From Brevipalpus yothersi (Eukaryota > Arthropoda > Arachnida > Trombidiformes > Tenuipalpidae), in contig QZCP01000157.1 in the NCBI GenBank assembly GCA_003956705.1, positions 35,171 through 99,170 of the forward strand: 64,000 nucleotides of DNA. Direction: 5' to 3'. The notes under the pieces were generated by a model. The model worked only from the letters and a program-made list of their open reading frames with translations, ran no database searches and was not told the DNA's origin. The translations under genes were made by a program, and so were the position numbers. The stretch's first letter is position 1, and the number at the start of each line of letters is the position of its first letter. This document shows, in pieces, positions 34,920 to 45,909 of this stretch.

Positions 34920-34939
34920 TTTCTTGAGCGCAGGTCAAA
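34920..34939 (+). promoter_or_regulatory. shared GAGCGCAGGTCA element upstream of BTB-14
   Basis: TTTCTTGAGCGCAGGTCAAA, about 157 bases before the ATG. TTGACCTTCGACTT again lies just 5' on the same face as for BTB-11. Confidence 0.55.
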
Positions 34940-35095
34940 AACTTTCTCACCAAAGGAAAGACAAGTTACATTTGAACTTAAGGGATTCAGATGATTAATC
35001 GAGCAGTTTTGATTAACATTGAATCCGATTATCATTGACTTTTTCATTCCTGGAACTTGCCTTGTTTGTTGTTTAATCTGATAATAGTTTTCGAA

Positions 35096-35860
35096 ATGGC
35101 TTACAAAAAATCTGGAGATGATATATATGTTTATGAAAATGATGATTTTCGCTACCGAATAGGTGAAATTATCGGTGAAAAAGTATTTTCTGATGTCACT
35201 TTTGTGCTTGATGGTGGAAAGGAAAAAGTCAGTGGTCACAAGTTGCTCTTGGTGGCTTCCAGTCCGGTGTTCAAAAGTATGTTCAGCGACGCAAGCCTAG
35301 TGGGCTCAGAAGTGATAATAGACGATCCCAAAATCGATGCCGAAAATTTCGAGCTGTTCATACAGAATGTTTCAACAGGAAAAATGAAAATTAAAATGGA
35401 AAACGTTACTCAGCAAATATATTTGGCTGATAAATACAAAGTTGATTCGTTGAAGGACTTTTGCTCAAAGTTTCTGGCGAAAAAAGTGAAGTTCTCCAAT
35501 GTTTTGGAATTCCTTCAGATTGTGAGTTCTTTTTTCAGATGACTCAGCTATTAAAACTCCCTGAGAAATTTCTTTACATGAAATGAGAGGTAATGAATGA
35601 TTTTTTTTTCGTAGGCTGATCGCTATGGTATGGAAAGTCTCAAGGAAGCTTGCATCGAAGCAATAAGCTATGGCTCCAGTGATGAAACAAAGCATGTCGA
35701 ACTTTTCTCGAAACTGTCTTCTGATCATTTTATCGCCGTTATAGACTATCTATTATCATGTGAAGAGCAAGATTGGGTCCACGATCAAGCTTATCGTCAC
35801 TTGAAAGCTATGAAAGCATGGCTTTTGGATAAATCTAATGGAGCTCCATCAAGAAAATAA
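35096..35860 (+). CDS. BTB-14 (group U): BTB/BACK-like protein, 223 aa, tail cut by a stop
   Basis: Exons are 35096–35521 and 35615–35860 (93-base phase-0 intron). The start MAYKKSGDD follows GATAATAG|TTTTCGAA. The BTB domain keeps both signature residues (FSDVTF and GHK), unlike its duplicate BTB-11. Exon 2 (ADRYGMESLKEAC) runs to SNGAPSRK and then TAA, in the middle of the basic tail. The frame after this stop is still open for 23 codons (DSSENEVS…) up to a TAG at the position of the BTB-11 stop. The nonsense change is therefore recent, and the original protein had the usual tail. The 3' AATAAA of BTB-11 is also altered here (GGATAG). Confidence 0.82.
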
Positions 35861-36740
35861 GATTCTTCTGAAAACGAAGTCTCTATCATTCCTTTGGAAA
35901 GTCGCAAACAAAAATTGGGCAAAGAATAGATTTTGAGCGGAAGGTTTCCAATAGTCTAGAAATAGATAGTCTACGCATTGCTTCAATTCTTATTCGGGTG
36001 GGAAAAACATAAAAACTAACTTTAAAAAGAATACCACTGTGGCGAGCAGTTTTTTCTGAGAATGTAGTCTTAATAGCTAATAAAGGATAGATTCAAAATG
36101 GTCTAAATTACAGAGATTGTAGACTGGACAGCATTTGTGTTGACAACACAGTGTTGTAAATGTCAACTGTGTTGAAAGAAGATGATCAATTGATTGATTG
36201 ATTAATAATTCGAGTGAAAACAGAGTAATAGCCATGAAGATAGGAAAAATATCTCCTCCCTAATCTGACTGTAAAAATGTAAGCACTTTGAATACCTGAG
36301 TCTAGAATTCTCTCTTATGCTCAACTGGAAAGTCTCTGAGTGAGTGATGATTGAAAATATCGAGAGCTTATTACTCTGTTGTCACTCAAGTTATTAATTA
36401 ATCGAGAGCTTATTATTCATAAACTGTTTTGATTTAAATCCCCTCTCTCTTGTAATTTTTACTCTCTTATATTTCTTCACTTATTTTTCTAGAGAATGTA
36501 TGATAAACTTCGGGCTAAAAGACAAATAATCGATATTCATACATCTGTATCTCTATTATATCCGCTTCTCCTATTCTCTCTTCTTCCGTTTGCTCCCATA
36601 CAAAAATCATGGCTCTGTTTTGAGCATTCCAACAATTTTTTTGGTATGATCTAATGAGCTCAAATACTTGAGGCCAGCGTTTGTTCTCAAGTACTCATTA
36701 ATGAGTATCTGTGCTGATAGAATTACTCTATGCGTTTGAA
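35861..36740. repeat. U-gene 3' flank, copy 2
   Basis: Counterpart of 29,368–30,250. Its last 120 bases (from about 36,620) match the region before BTB-15 (38,735–38,860) instead, marking a breakpoint next to psi-8. Confidence 0.55.
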
Positions 36741-37587
36741 GATGATATGTTTGTTTTTCAAAATGAGGATTTTCACAAGCCATTCAGTAAAATTATTGAA
36801 GAAAAAATATTTTCTGATGTTACTTTTGTACTTGGTGGTGGAACAGATAAAGTCAGTGCTCATAGATTAATCTTGGCAGCCGCCAACCCAGTGTTTAAAT
36901 TTTGGTTTACTGGAAAGGATCGGGAACAGGCCCAGAAAGGCACCATGGTGGTAATAGGTGATGGTAAAGTCGATGCCAAAAATTTTGAGCTTTTCATCCA
37001 GAATATATCAACCGGAAAAGCTACAATCAATACAGAGAACGTCGTTTAGCAAATCTATTTGGCTAATAAATTCCAAGTTGGTTGGTTGAAGAATTTTTGC
37101 TTCAAGTTCCTCGTGAAAAAAGTGAGCGCCTCCAGTGTTTTGGATTTCCCTCAGATCGTAAGTTGTTATCTTCAGATGACTCATTCATCATCGAAATTCA
37201 GGGTGAAATTTTTTCATTATGAAATGATGAGAGGTAATAAATGGTTTTTCTTCGTAGGCTGATTGCTGTGGTATGGAAAGTCTCGAAAAAGCTTGCATCG
37301 AAGCAATAAGCTATGGTTCCAGTGATGAAGCAGAGCATGTCGAGCTTTTCTCGGAACTGCCTCCTGATCATTTCATTGCCGTTATTGATCATTTACTATC
37401 ATGTGAAGAGCAAGATCGGATCAAGGATCAAGCTTATCGTCACTTGAAAGCTAACAAAGCATGGCTTTTGAAAAAATCTAATGGAGCTCCATCAAGAAAA
37501 AGGAAATATCCAGAGGACGAGGTCTCTCGGATTCCGTTGGATAAAAGTTACAAATTCGAATCAGGAAAATTGTATATTTATGGATGA
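36741..37587 (+). pseudogene. psi-8: U-type BTB/BACK gene without start, nonsense in exon 1
   Basis: Exon 1 is about 36,741–37,157, the intron 37,158–37,257 and exon 2 37,258–37,587. The family ATG and its GATAATAG leader are replaced by T-gene upstream sequence, so the start is lost. A TAG at 37,047–37,049 replaces a glutamine codon (…NTENVV, stop, QIYLA). Both splice sites remain good and exon 2 is fully open with LFSELPPDHFIAVIDHLL and PSRKRKYPEDE. The BTB core reads FSDVTFVLGGGTDKV, AHRLILAAANPVF. Confidence 0.85.
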
Positions 37588-38294
37588 AAAAATTCCAATA
37601 GTGAGGGGATAGATAGTCTGCCCAGTATCTAAATTTTTTGGGTGGAAAAATTACAGAAACTTACTTTATGAAGAATGCCATTATGACGAGTATTTTTTTG
37701 ATAAGAATGTAGTCTTTATAGCTAGTAAAGAATAAATTCAAAACGGCCTGAATTGCAGAAAGTGGTGCAACATTCCGTCTGAGAAACGTTATTGTGTTCA
37801 TTGAAGAATTTCAACCTTTGAAAATTGAGCATTTTCTGACGTGAATCTCTTGATCGGGCAAGAAAATGAATGATATCAGTTGAAGGATGAGAATTTTTCA
37901 AATTCATACCGACCGAAAAAAATTTACATCATGGAAGCATGAGAGATGACGTAGATTAAATTTTCCAAGATCACGAAGAACTAAAACCTGATGCTTGACA
38001 CAAATATTGCTTTCATTACTTCAAGTTCAGTGCATTCTAATAAACTTACAAAACCATGACAATGTGATATTTGTCCCGAAATCCGTCACAAAAACGATTC
38101 TATTCGTGGAAGAGACTTCTTCGTCTTGTGAATCTCTGGATTAAATGAAATGAGCTTAGACCACTTCTGTATAAGAGCTGGTTACAAATACAAAAATAGG
38201 GAATGATCCATCAAAATGTTTGCAATTCGAATCAGGCTTTCAGAAAGTAGGTATCTGAGTATTTTCAAAGTTGACATTGAGCACGACTACTACC
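37588..38294 (+). repeat. psi-8 3' flank and array spacer repeat, copy 5 (left part)
   Basis: AATAAA near 37,732 matches the U-group flank. The spacer similarity starts near 37,980 (CTTGACACAAATATTGC) and parallels 45,300 onward. No gene is seen. Confidence 0.55.
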
Positions 38295-38462
38295 ATTAAT
38301 ATCATAGAGTTTGTTTTTGATAAGATTGTGGCCAATAACTCACTCATTCCTTCACATAACGAATGATCTCTGTGATAGTTATACATTCCAAAATCTACAA
38401 AAAAGAAAGACTTATCATGAAGATTTTTGCTCAAAGGACAGAGGAAGGCGAGTTCATTCTCA
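38295..38462 (-). pseudogene. decayed copy of the PIAS 3' exon, copy a
   Basis: On the minus strand this reads DFGMYNYHRDHSLCEGMSE. That is nearly the PIAS stretch DFGMYNYHSNHSLYDGELS with a deletion. Similarity to 50,510–50,640 continues through an AAGAAAG…AAGATTTT…GGACAGAGGAAGG stretch and stops near the CTCA at 38,460. The flanking array spacer also matches the PIAS 3' side, so the piece was carried by duplication, not by retroposition. Confidence 0.75.
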
Positions 38463-39140
38463 GTAAATTAACTAGGTACTTCCTAGTACAGAATGGATGT
38501 ATCTTGGGTACATCAAGGTCCACTCAATATTGATGAGAGTGAGATGGAAAATCTGAGGGTGACTTGGAACATTCTGATCAATGATAATGAGGAAAGAAGG
38601 CAATCATGGCAACCAAATGGTGTTCTTCCTTATGAAGAAATATGGCTAAGTCAATGCAAAAATTTTGCTAATCGAAGTTGGTTGAAGTTGATATGCTTTT
38701 GAAGTACTCAAGTGCTAGTCAAAAATTTTTCTCAAGAACTGTAATTGCAATAATTTTTTTAATATGATCTAATGAGTTCAAATACTAAAGGTTAGCATTT
38801 GTTCTCAACTACTCATTAATGATTCTTTGTGCTTATCAAATTATTCTTCGCGTTTGAGTGATAATTGTTTGAATCTATTCGATGTATCGAGTAGCACCAA
38901 GACTAACGTAGCTTCCACTGCAATAAAAGTTTTGATCGACTCTCGCGAGCATCAGCGCGATCGTATGGATGAGATTTTGGATTGTACTCACTCAGTCACC
39001 AGTGGAAGTATTTGAGACTACAGACTCACTATACTATCAGTTCATACATCGATCACTCCAATTGAATGTGATCTGTTAATGTTAGTGTTTTAATATCTTC
39101 ACAGTTGAATTTGCTTGTCTGTCTGATCGTAATTGTGAAA
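38463..39140 (+). repeat. array spacer repeat, copy 5 (right part)
   Basis: GAAAATCTGAGGGTG and later landmarks correspond to copy 1. From 38,735 it holds the T-gene upstream block that is also found at 36,620–36,740. No gene is supported. Confidence 0.5.
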
Positions 39141-40145
39141 ATGTCTTCTTCAATAGTGAGTCCAGATGATGTTCTCATTGATCATGATTTGAGTGCTAGA
39201 GTTAGTAAAACATTCGAGAAAAAAGAATGTTGTGATGTTACTTTTTTGTTTGATGGTGGAAAGCAAAAAGTTGATGCTTATAAAGTGTTTTTGGTAGCTT
39301 CGAGCCCAGTGTTCAGCGAGATGTTTAATGCCCCAAATTCGAAAAGCTCAGAAGTCGAAATAAATGATCCCAAAATTGATGCTGCTAGTTTCGAGCTTTT
39401 TATTCAAAATTTATCCACAGGAAAAGTAAAATTAAACCTGGATAATATTGTAAAACAAGCCTACTTGGCTCGCAAGTATAAGACGACAATATTGGAGGAT
39501 TTCTGTGTTGATTTTCTGAGAAAAAATATCAAGTTTTTCAATGTTTTCGATGCCCTTGAGTTTGTGAGTAATCATTCGAATCAATGTCCTACACTTTGCT
39601 ATCTGTTTACATACTCTCTTGCGCTCAATCCATGTCATACATGACCATTGTTAATTAGGGAATCTGAATCCTCAAGTGTTCCAAAAATATTTCCAACACC
39701 ATGTTTATCGTCAACCGGCTAGATTCTTCCCTGAATCTTCCCTGAGAAATTTTTACGCTAAGCTTCTCTTGATGGGAACTAATATTCAATCTTTTTTCTA
39801 TAGGCTGAGTTCTATGGTGTGAAAGAACTTGAAAAATCTTGCATTGTAAACTTAGTTGATAACTTCAACGGTAAAGCCAGTGGTGTGAAACGCTTCTCGA
39901 AATTGCCTCTAAAGCATATCATTGCAGTTGTAGATTATATCACTGAAACAGCTTTCGAACCTGTACAAATTAATTGCCTTATGAAAGGCTTCAAAGCATG
40001 GCTCTTGGCTGAATTTAATGGAGTGTCTACCAGAAAAGGGAACTTATCTGAAATGGAGATTGCTCTCAATCCGTCAAAGAAAAGTGGCAAGCCGGAGCTG
40101 AATAATCAGCAGATTAAAACACAAATTGACATTCCCACTAACTAG
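39141..40145 (+). CDS. BTB-15 (group T): BTB/BACK-like protein, 254 aa
   Basis: Exons are 39141–39563 and 39804–40145. The 240-base intron is the longest among intact copies. Exon 1 ends with TTT, not the usual ATT. The start MSSSIVSPDD lacks the PPKK leader. BTB marks: CCDVTFLFDGGKQKV, AYK (His to Tyr), FLVASSPVFSEMF, NDPKIDAASF, LARKYKT. Exon 2 (AEFYGVKELEKSC) has RFSKLPLKHIIAVVDYI and AWLLAEFNGVSTRKGN; the SNG and RKRK motifs are both worn. The tail (KKSGKPELNNQQIK…) is longer than in BTB-10. AATAAA near 40,340. Confidence 0.83.
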
Positions 40146-40989
40146 TAAGATGAACATTGGTGGTCTTCACACCAAGTTATCTACATCATTTACTTTATTT
40201 GATATCTTGTTCGATGACAAAATTTGCCCAGTCTCTCAGACCTTTTCATCTGATCAAGATGACGGCTTCAGCCACTAGATAATTATGTCATGCGGATAGC
40301 ATAACTTTTCACCTTATTGTTTGGACAACTGATGGACAAATAAATCGGGAATGGTTTTGATCCTTTAAACCGTTGTGGATTGAAATTTGTAATAGCTCTG
40401 TTTGAGAAAATTTTGCCGAATTTCCAAAATTTACTCGCTCTCAAAGGCAGCACTATTTATCATACTCAATTTCAATCCCGCTTGAAAGAAGGGGATCGTC
40501 GATAACATAGCCTGAGTGAATTCAATAAAAAGTTTAAATTCTCCTCAAGTTAACTATTTAGAGCAGCCTTAATCCATTAGACCACGATTTTTAAGACCAG
40601 TCTATCTAATGCTAACGATTATTAAACTAACTGGAAGCGAAAGTAATCCTCCGCTTCTTGATAATCTAATTTATTAAGCGTCATGGATGAAGCTAATCTC
40701 ATTCTTTTCAACAAAACTTTTGGTCTGCTTATAATCTTCTCAAGCACTTGCAAGATTTTTCTAACCAGGTGAAGATTTATTGAGAATTCATATATACTCT
40801 CAATGGGATTGAATGAACATGAATCTGATGATAATCATAAACTCGTTGATCCAAACGCAAATCTTGAACGTTGATCAATTGGATTACGGTTTCTAGAGGC
40901 TTCCAGGAAAGACTCAAAATTGGAGCCAGATTATTGTATTCCATGCTTGAGTTTTCCAGGCTAGATCAAGAAAAATGTTAAAGCAGGTT
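40146..40989. other. gene-free spacer
   Basis: No coding, RNA gene or clear repeat copy is recognised before the decayed relic psi-9. Confidence 0.4.
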
Positions 40990-41640
40990 GGTTTTATAGT
41001 CTTGTGATGTCACTCTTTCATCAAGTCGCATGAAACACATAGTTGCTGATCACAAATCGTTATAGAAAGGTGAGATATCAGTGTTTGAAGAGCAAACTCT
41101 GAGTTGATCTTAACAGTTCTGAAGTCTTCATCATGAGTTTGTGTACATGGAATAGGAGAATGATCATGATGGACGTGGCGCGTCAAATTAACTTGGCTTA
41201 TGAGTTATTTAGTTGATATGAATTGATTTAATGAAAATTCATCATTGAGTTTAAAGCTTCCGAATGTCATGGATCATCTTCAGACCGTGAGCTCATCAGA
41301 ATTTGATGAAAAATTTCTTATTATTCGATGGAAGCTAATGATCAATCCTTTTAGATTGTCATGATATGAAAGATCTTACAAGAGCCTGTTAAAAGAGCTC
41401 CCATTAGAACTATAAATCGGAGTTCGATGGAAAAACTAGGAACAAGAAGCTGCTTGAAACCCCACTCGAGCACCTCATGGTTGCTATGAATAATTTTTTT
41501 CAAATTAACATGATATGATGTTCATCCTCAATCGTGCTTGTTGAGTGACTATCAACTCTTCTCATCCCAGCTTTCAATCTCACCGATCTTTTGTTTCCTT
41601 TAGATTCGAAAACTTCGTTGACAGAACTCAAGGCAAGATC
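40990..41640 (+). pseudogene. psi-9: heavily decayed BTB/BACK gene
   Basis: Fragments survive in order but in different frames: CTTGTGATGTCACTCTTT (C-D-V-T-L), GTTGCTGATCACAAATCG (V-A-D-H-K-S), AAGTCTTCATCATGAGT (V-F-I-M-S), CGTCAAATTAACTTGGCTTA (R-Q-I-N-L-A). These are followed by an exon-end-like CAGACCGTGAGC and, after an intron-like gap, ATGATATGAAAGATCTTACA and CTCGAGCACCTCATGGTTGC (L-E-H-L-M-V-A). Many stops and shifts are present. A homologous remnant lies at 45,910–46,240. Confidence 0.65.
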
Positions 41641-41903
41641 ATGTCCAAAGAGAATAGACTAAGTCTAATTTTTGGGAGTTTGCGACAGGAAATATATGTA
41701 TGATCTCAATACACTAATACGTATTGAAACTCATGATAAGGTGTAATAATCAAGTGCTAAAAAAGTTAGGTTGGATTGATTAATACCACAAGCGATATGC
41801 TACCTGATGAATTTGTCGGCTCAGTGAACATTAGTCATAAGGTGAATTGAATAATCCTGTTGAGTAAATTTTAGAGAAATTTCTTTCCACACAATCCAGT
41901 TGG
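41641..41903. repeat. A-gene upstream block, diverged part, copy 1
   Basis: Matches 46,360–46,646 only moderately (many substitutions and indels), in contrast to the perfect repeat that follows. Landmark GAATTTGTCGGCTCAGTGAA. Confidence 0.55.
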
Positions 41904-42276
41904 TCGGAATCACTCTTTGTCCATCATTCAATCATCACCGATCAGTGTGAAAGATGAGTGAATTGTGCCGCCGTCATTGAATCCATATAATTCTCACACA
42001 ACACAATTGGATACTGATTACGTTGCTCGTCATGAATAATAATGAAGAAACGTCAAGAGGGAAGAGTGCTTATTGACGAGAGCAATTCTTGACGGTCTCA
42101 TCGATTGTGTTAGACCGCTAATCACTCTGTTGGAGTACTGATTCTATGGATAATAAAATATCTCACTAGTATTGTCTACTCTTTTCTAATAGCTGTTTTT
42201 TTCGGAACTCGACGAATCAGTTTCGTCGAAGGATATGGTTTCCGATTTGGGTTGGAGGAGATTCAAGAGATTCTGA
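41904..42276 (+). repeat. 373-base perfect repeat upstream of BTB-16
   Basis: By eye this is identical over its whole length to 46,647–47,019, while the sequence on both sides differs visibly. It ends 149 bases before the BTB-16 ATG, so it is the upstream region of the A-group genes. It contains an 8-base inverted repeat, TCGACGAA (42,209–42,216) and TTCGTCGA (42,222–42,229), with a five-base loop. No open frame of note. Confidence 0.85.
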
Positions 42277-42425
42277 CAATTGTGAAGAAGCAATCGATCA
42301 AATAAAACATGCCTCTTTGAGTTGGATCCGTTCGCACAAGAGGACCAGTGAAAGTGCAGTTTTTATTACATGAAATCCTGACTCGGCGTTTTAGTTGAAA
42401 TATTTTACAGCAATATTCTCTGGAG

Positions 42426-43291
42426 ATGAATTTCACGGCATATACGGATGGTTTTCTCGCTAAAATGAGTGATGTTCTTGGTCAAGTATCTACTGATGTT
42501 ACTTTCTTATTTGATGATGGAATATCTAAAGTTAGTGCCCACAAATTACTACTGATGGCTTCCAGCCGAGTTTTCGAAACAATGTTCAGTGGCTCGCTTC
42601 CGGAAGGCTCAGAAGTGGTCATGAACGATCCTGAAATTGACGTTGACAATTTTCGAGATTTCGTTTCATACATGTCTACAGGGAATGTTCGCATCCATCT
42701 GGGAAACGTCTATCAACTGATTTATTTGGCTGATAAATATGAAGTGGAATTGTTGCTGGATAATTGTTTAGAATTTCTCAGTGAGAAAATTTCCAGAAAG
42801 AATGTTTTTGATGTTCTCAAGATCGTGAGTAGATATTTCTTGTTCCCATTTTCATCGGTCTTCTGCCTTTTATATCACACTTTCTCGATGTTCCAATATT
42901 CTTTGCCGATTGTTTATTGTAGATCCGACTTCAAGATTATGCAAGCTGTAGTTATGAGAGTGTGATTTTGATTGATTTCAGAACACTATCTATCCCGCTG
43001 ATAAATCCTTCTTTAAACGATAATAATGAGTTCTTTGCCTTCTTATCACAGGCTGATCGTTATAATTCGGTAAAGCTGAAAGAGCCCTGTTTTAGAGAAA
43101 TTGAAAATTTACACTTCCTACCTGAGGACGAAGAGCTTTTCTCAGAGCTGCCCCCAGATCTTATCAACGAAATCACAGCTTGTTCTAGAGTTACCAAGAA
43201 ATACGACTATAGAAAAGATAAAATATATTATTATAGGACTTTCGACGTGGTTATTGGAGCTTGGCTCGAGAGAGATTCTCGGAATCACTAA
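42426..43291 (+). CDS. BTB-16 (group A): BTB/BACK-like protein, 212 aa
   Basis: Exons are 42426–42824 and 43052–43291 (227-base phase-0 intron). The ATG follows ATTTTACAG|CAATATTCTCTGGAG. The N-terminus is short (MNFTAYTDGFLAKMSDVL). BTB marks: STDVTFLFDDGISKV, AHKLLLMASSRVFETMF, MNDPEIDVDNF, LADKYEVELL. Exon 2 (ADRYNSVKLKEPC) has LFSELPPDLINEITAC and a Tyr-rich stretch (KIYYYRTFDV), then IGAWLERDSRNH. There is no RKRK tail, so the A group lacks the putative nuclear signal. AATAAA near 43,402. Confidence 0.87.
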
Positions 43292-43973
43292 TAAGAGTTC
43301 TCAATTGAGGTTTTCTACGATCGGTTTAAACTCTTATGTCCTCAAATTGGTGCTTCTGTAGACTTGTGAGAAAGTTTTTTTCTTGCGAAAGATTCATTTT
43401 CGAATAAAGATTCTTTCTCCTTCGGAAAAGAAAACTTTCTTCATATCGAGGATATCGTTTAGACTGAACCCTATTTGGTTCCCATCTCGATGAAATTCTC
43501 AGAAAATTCTTGATTGCGGATTATTTATCCCCAACCCTCCTAACTAGTTTTATGAAATATCGAATGAGAAACTATTACAAAAGGTATTAATGAATGAGGT
43601 GTATTAGGAATTCAATGATGGCTCTTTAATTCTCTTGTGAAATTCACCTTAAGCGATTCACTAGTCTTACCTAAACTGAAATGAAACGGCATTATATGCT
43701 ACGTATCCTAATTTATTCCGAAACCGTTCACTTTGTCAACCTTTCCCAAAAAACTCTAGTGAATTGCTGTATTTGTAGGTTCCTGGAGCGCAAGTCAAAG
43801 TGATGTCTCCTGGAAAGTCATTAGTGAGACTCAATTTACCCTAGTGTTAGTCAAACCAAATTACACAGCATGTAAATTCGCTCTCACTAGGATTAGAATT
43901 GGTTAAATTTTCTTTGATAAACTGTGAATTGAGTCCCATAGTTTAGTACAAAAATTTTTTCCTTGATCTGGAA
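43292..43973. repeat. A–B spacer, copy 1
   Basis: Non-coding; matches 48,023–48,944, which has about 240 extra bases. It contains the shared element at 43,781–43,800 and a conserved ACTCAATTTACCCTAGTGTT block. Confidence 0.55.
43781..43800 (+). promoter_or_regulatory. shared element upstream of BTB-17
   Basis: TCCTGGAGCGCAAGTCAAAG, about 175 bases before the ATG; the A-for-G variant also seen before BTB-5 and BTB-19. Confidence 0.5.
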
Positions 43974-44708
43974 ATGTGCTCCAAGGAGAAAGTTTTCACC
44001 AATTGCAACGAAAGATTTCTAGTTAGAATGAGCCACATGTTCGACAAAAAATTGTTCATGGATGTGTTTTTTCTATTTGATGGTGGAAAAACTAAATTGG
44101 GGGCTTATAAATTATTTCTAATGGCATCAAGTCCAATTTTCAGAGAGTTGTTGGATGACTCAATATCCGAAGTTTTTATCAATGATCCTGAGACGGATCC
44201 TGAAAGTTTCCGTGTATTCATTAAATATTTGTGCTCTGGAACGATAACAATTAACTCCAGTAATGTGACCCAACTGGTTTATTTGGCCTACAAATATCAG
44301 GTGGAGCCATTGAAAGATCATTGTGGAAAATTTCTGCGCTGTGAACCAGTGAAAAAAATCTATGGTATCCTTGATATTGTGAGTAGATTCATCGATCGAG
44401 AATCAATCTTTTTCGTGCGTCACAACCTTCAATTTCAATTTGTTTTAGTTCATAAAGCCGCTAATAATCATGAATTCGTGCTTCTTCTACAGGCTTGTCG
44501 TTCAAATTTGGTGAGCTTGAAAAGAGTTTGCTTTGATAAGATCGCTTCTAGTTCTTTTAAGCAAGAAGAAGTGGAACTCTTCTCAAAGCTCCCTCGTGAA
44601 GGCTTAATCGAGATCTTACGTGCATTTTCATCAGAAGGATGCAGATATGGTTTTTATAGCTATAAACTTATAGCCAGTATCACGAAATGGCTTGAAATGA
44701 ACCCTTAA
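43974..44708 (+). CDS. BTB-17 (group B): BTB/BACK-like protein, 206 aa (244 aa if intron kept)
   Basis: Exons are 43974–44378 and 44493–44708. The intron (44,379–44,492; GTGAGT…ACAG) is 114 bases, a multiple of three, and has no stop, so both spliced and unspliced RNAs give open frames. The ATG (MCSKEKVF) aligns with that of BTB-19. BTB marks: FMDVFFLFDGGKTKL, AYK (His to Tyr), LFLMASSPIFRELL, INDPETDPESF, LAYKYQVEPLK. Exon 2 starts GCT TGT (AC, not AD) and has LFSKLPREGLIEILRAF and ITKWLEMNP, then TAA. BTB-19 has a glutamine at that point and continues for 25 more residues, so this copy is C-terminally shortened. Confidence 0.84.
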   Translation: MCSKEKVFTNCNERFLVRMSHMFDKKLFMDVFFLFDGGKTKLGAYKLFLMASSPIFRELLDDSISEVFINDPETDPESFRVFIKYLCSGTITINSSNVTQLVYLAYKYQVEPLKDHCGKFLRCEPVKKIYGILDIVSRFIDRESIFFVRHNLQFQFVLVHKAANNHEFVLLLQACRSNLVSLKRVCFDKIASSSFKQEEVELFSKLPREGLIEILRAFSSEGCRYGFYSYKLIASITKWLEMNP

Positions 44709-45110
44709 GAAAAATTTCAGAAGAAGAAACTGTACTCGAATGCTTTAAACTCAAGAGGTGCACTTTTAATTGAAGAAGATGAATCGCTCTCATCAAAACT
44801 TGGCTTGAACAGTCATTCGAAACCAGTTTAGAATCAATATTCAACATTTTCGAATTCTCAGCATAGATCAATCTAAAAAAATGTGAAAGACATATATGTA
44901 ATAGCACCTTTGTGAGTATTTTTCCAGTTTATGAAGAGAATAGGATGGTCCACAACATATCGTTCTTCTTTCTGTCCATTATCAAGAGAAAATCAGAAAT
45001 TAAAATCTGATCATCCTGATGGAATATTGATTTAGTGAGAATAGATAGGATTTTGTTGCTGTAGCTAGGTCATACAAACTATTTCTAATAGGGTGAATCA
45101 CAAGGACTGA
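44709..45110. other. BTB-17 3' flank
   Basis: The first part still resembles the lost coding tail of BTB-19 (GAAAAATTTCAGAAGAAGAA). Nothing else is recognised. Confidence 0.45.
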
Positions 45111-45625
45111 TGTGACATCTTGTTCGAGAAACATTTCGTTAGTTTATCGAAGAATCTTAATTTTTAAAAATTGAACATTCATAAGCATAAATCTCTTGAC
45201 TGAAGACTTTTTACATTCTATGAGAAAAATACATTCAGTTCCTCAAAATTACGAGATGAAATGACTTGAATTTTTCAAGGTTATGAAGAGACGAACCAAA
45301 TGCTTGACACAAGTTTTGTTACCATTACATCAAGCACAATGTATTGAGTTTTCAAGATGATAAGCGTGAGATATTTCCTATGGAATCTCATCGAAAAACG
45401 ACTTTCTTTATAAAAGAAATCTTCTTGTTTCGCCAATCTCTCAGTCCAATGATATTAGTTCGGGCGCTGAGTCAGTGCTGTGCCTCTGTGAAGAGTTTGG
45501 ACCACTCCTGTACGAAAGCTGATGAAGAATGAGAGAGAATTAGTGAAAAATAATTATAATGTGGGTCAGAGTCATTCATGAACCAACTATTCAGGTCTTT
45601 CGCAAGAATTGACAGTGAGCAAGGC
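45111..45625 (+). repeat. array spacer repeat, copy 6 (near-identical to 49,880–50,425)
   Basis: The two copies differ at only a few bases but for a block of about 40 bases (near 49,987–50,027) missing here after ATAAATCTCTTGA. The block appears to be a deletion in this copy. An in-frame 62-codon stretch is present in both (45,344–45,532) but has no family features and no support outside this recent duplication. Confidence 0.7.
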
Positions 45626-45760
45626 ATAGTGCATTAGAATATGGTATTTTCTTCACTCACTCTTCCTCGAGACAATTCACCTTCGTATAACGAATAATTG
45701 CTGTGATTAGTTATGCATTTCTAAATCTATGAAAAGGGAAAAGATTTTTTTTAAAAGAAA
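45626..45760 (-). pseudogene. decayed copy of the PIAS 3' exon, copy b
   Basis: CACTCTTCCTCGAGACAATTC and TATAACGAATAATTGCTGTG match PIAS exon 9 at about 50,510–50,560, with a one-base shift in the following GATTAGTTATGCATTT (PIAS: GATAGTTATACATTC). Similarity fades in AAAAGATTTTT near 45,760. It sits directly after a spacer that is itself a near-identical copy of the one next to PIAS. Confidence 0.72.
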
Positions 45761-45909
45761 AAAGTTGATGTAATTTTCCTTTGGTAATAAGGCACCTCCA
45801 AGAGTAAGCTGAATTTTAAACACAAGATGATACTTGCAAACGGGTATCTTGTGTACATCAACCTTCACTTAATATTGATAGTTGATTAGAGTGGAGAGAA
45901 AATATAGCG

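Noticed and set aside
41904..42276. The 373-base repeat as a mobile element
   Set aside because: No terminal inverted repeats or target-site duplication, and both copies sit at equivalent places in a tandem duplication.
45344..45532. 62-codon frame conserved in two spacer copies (also 50,170–50,358)
   Set aside because: Conservation is explained by the near-identity of the whole spacer; older copies of the spacer do not keep the frame.
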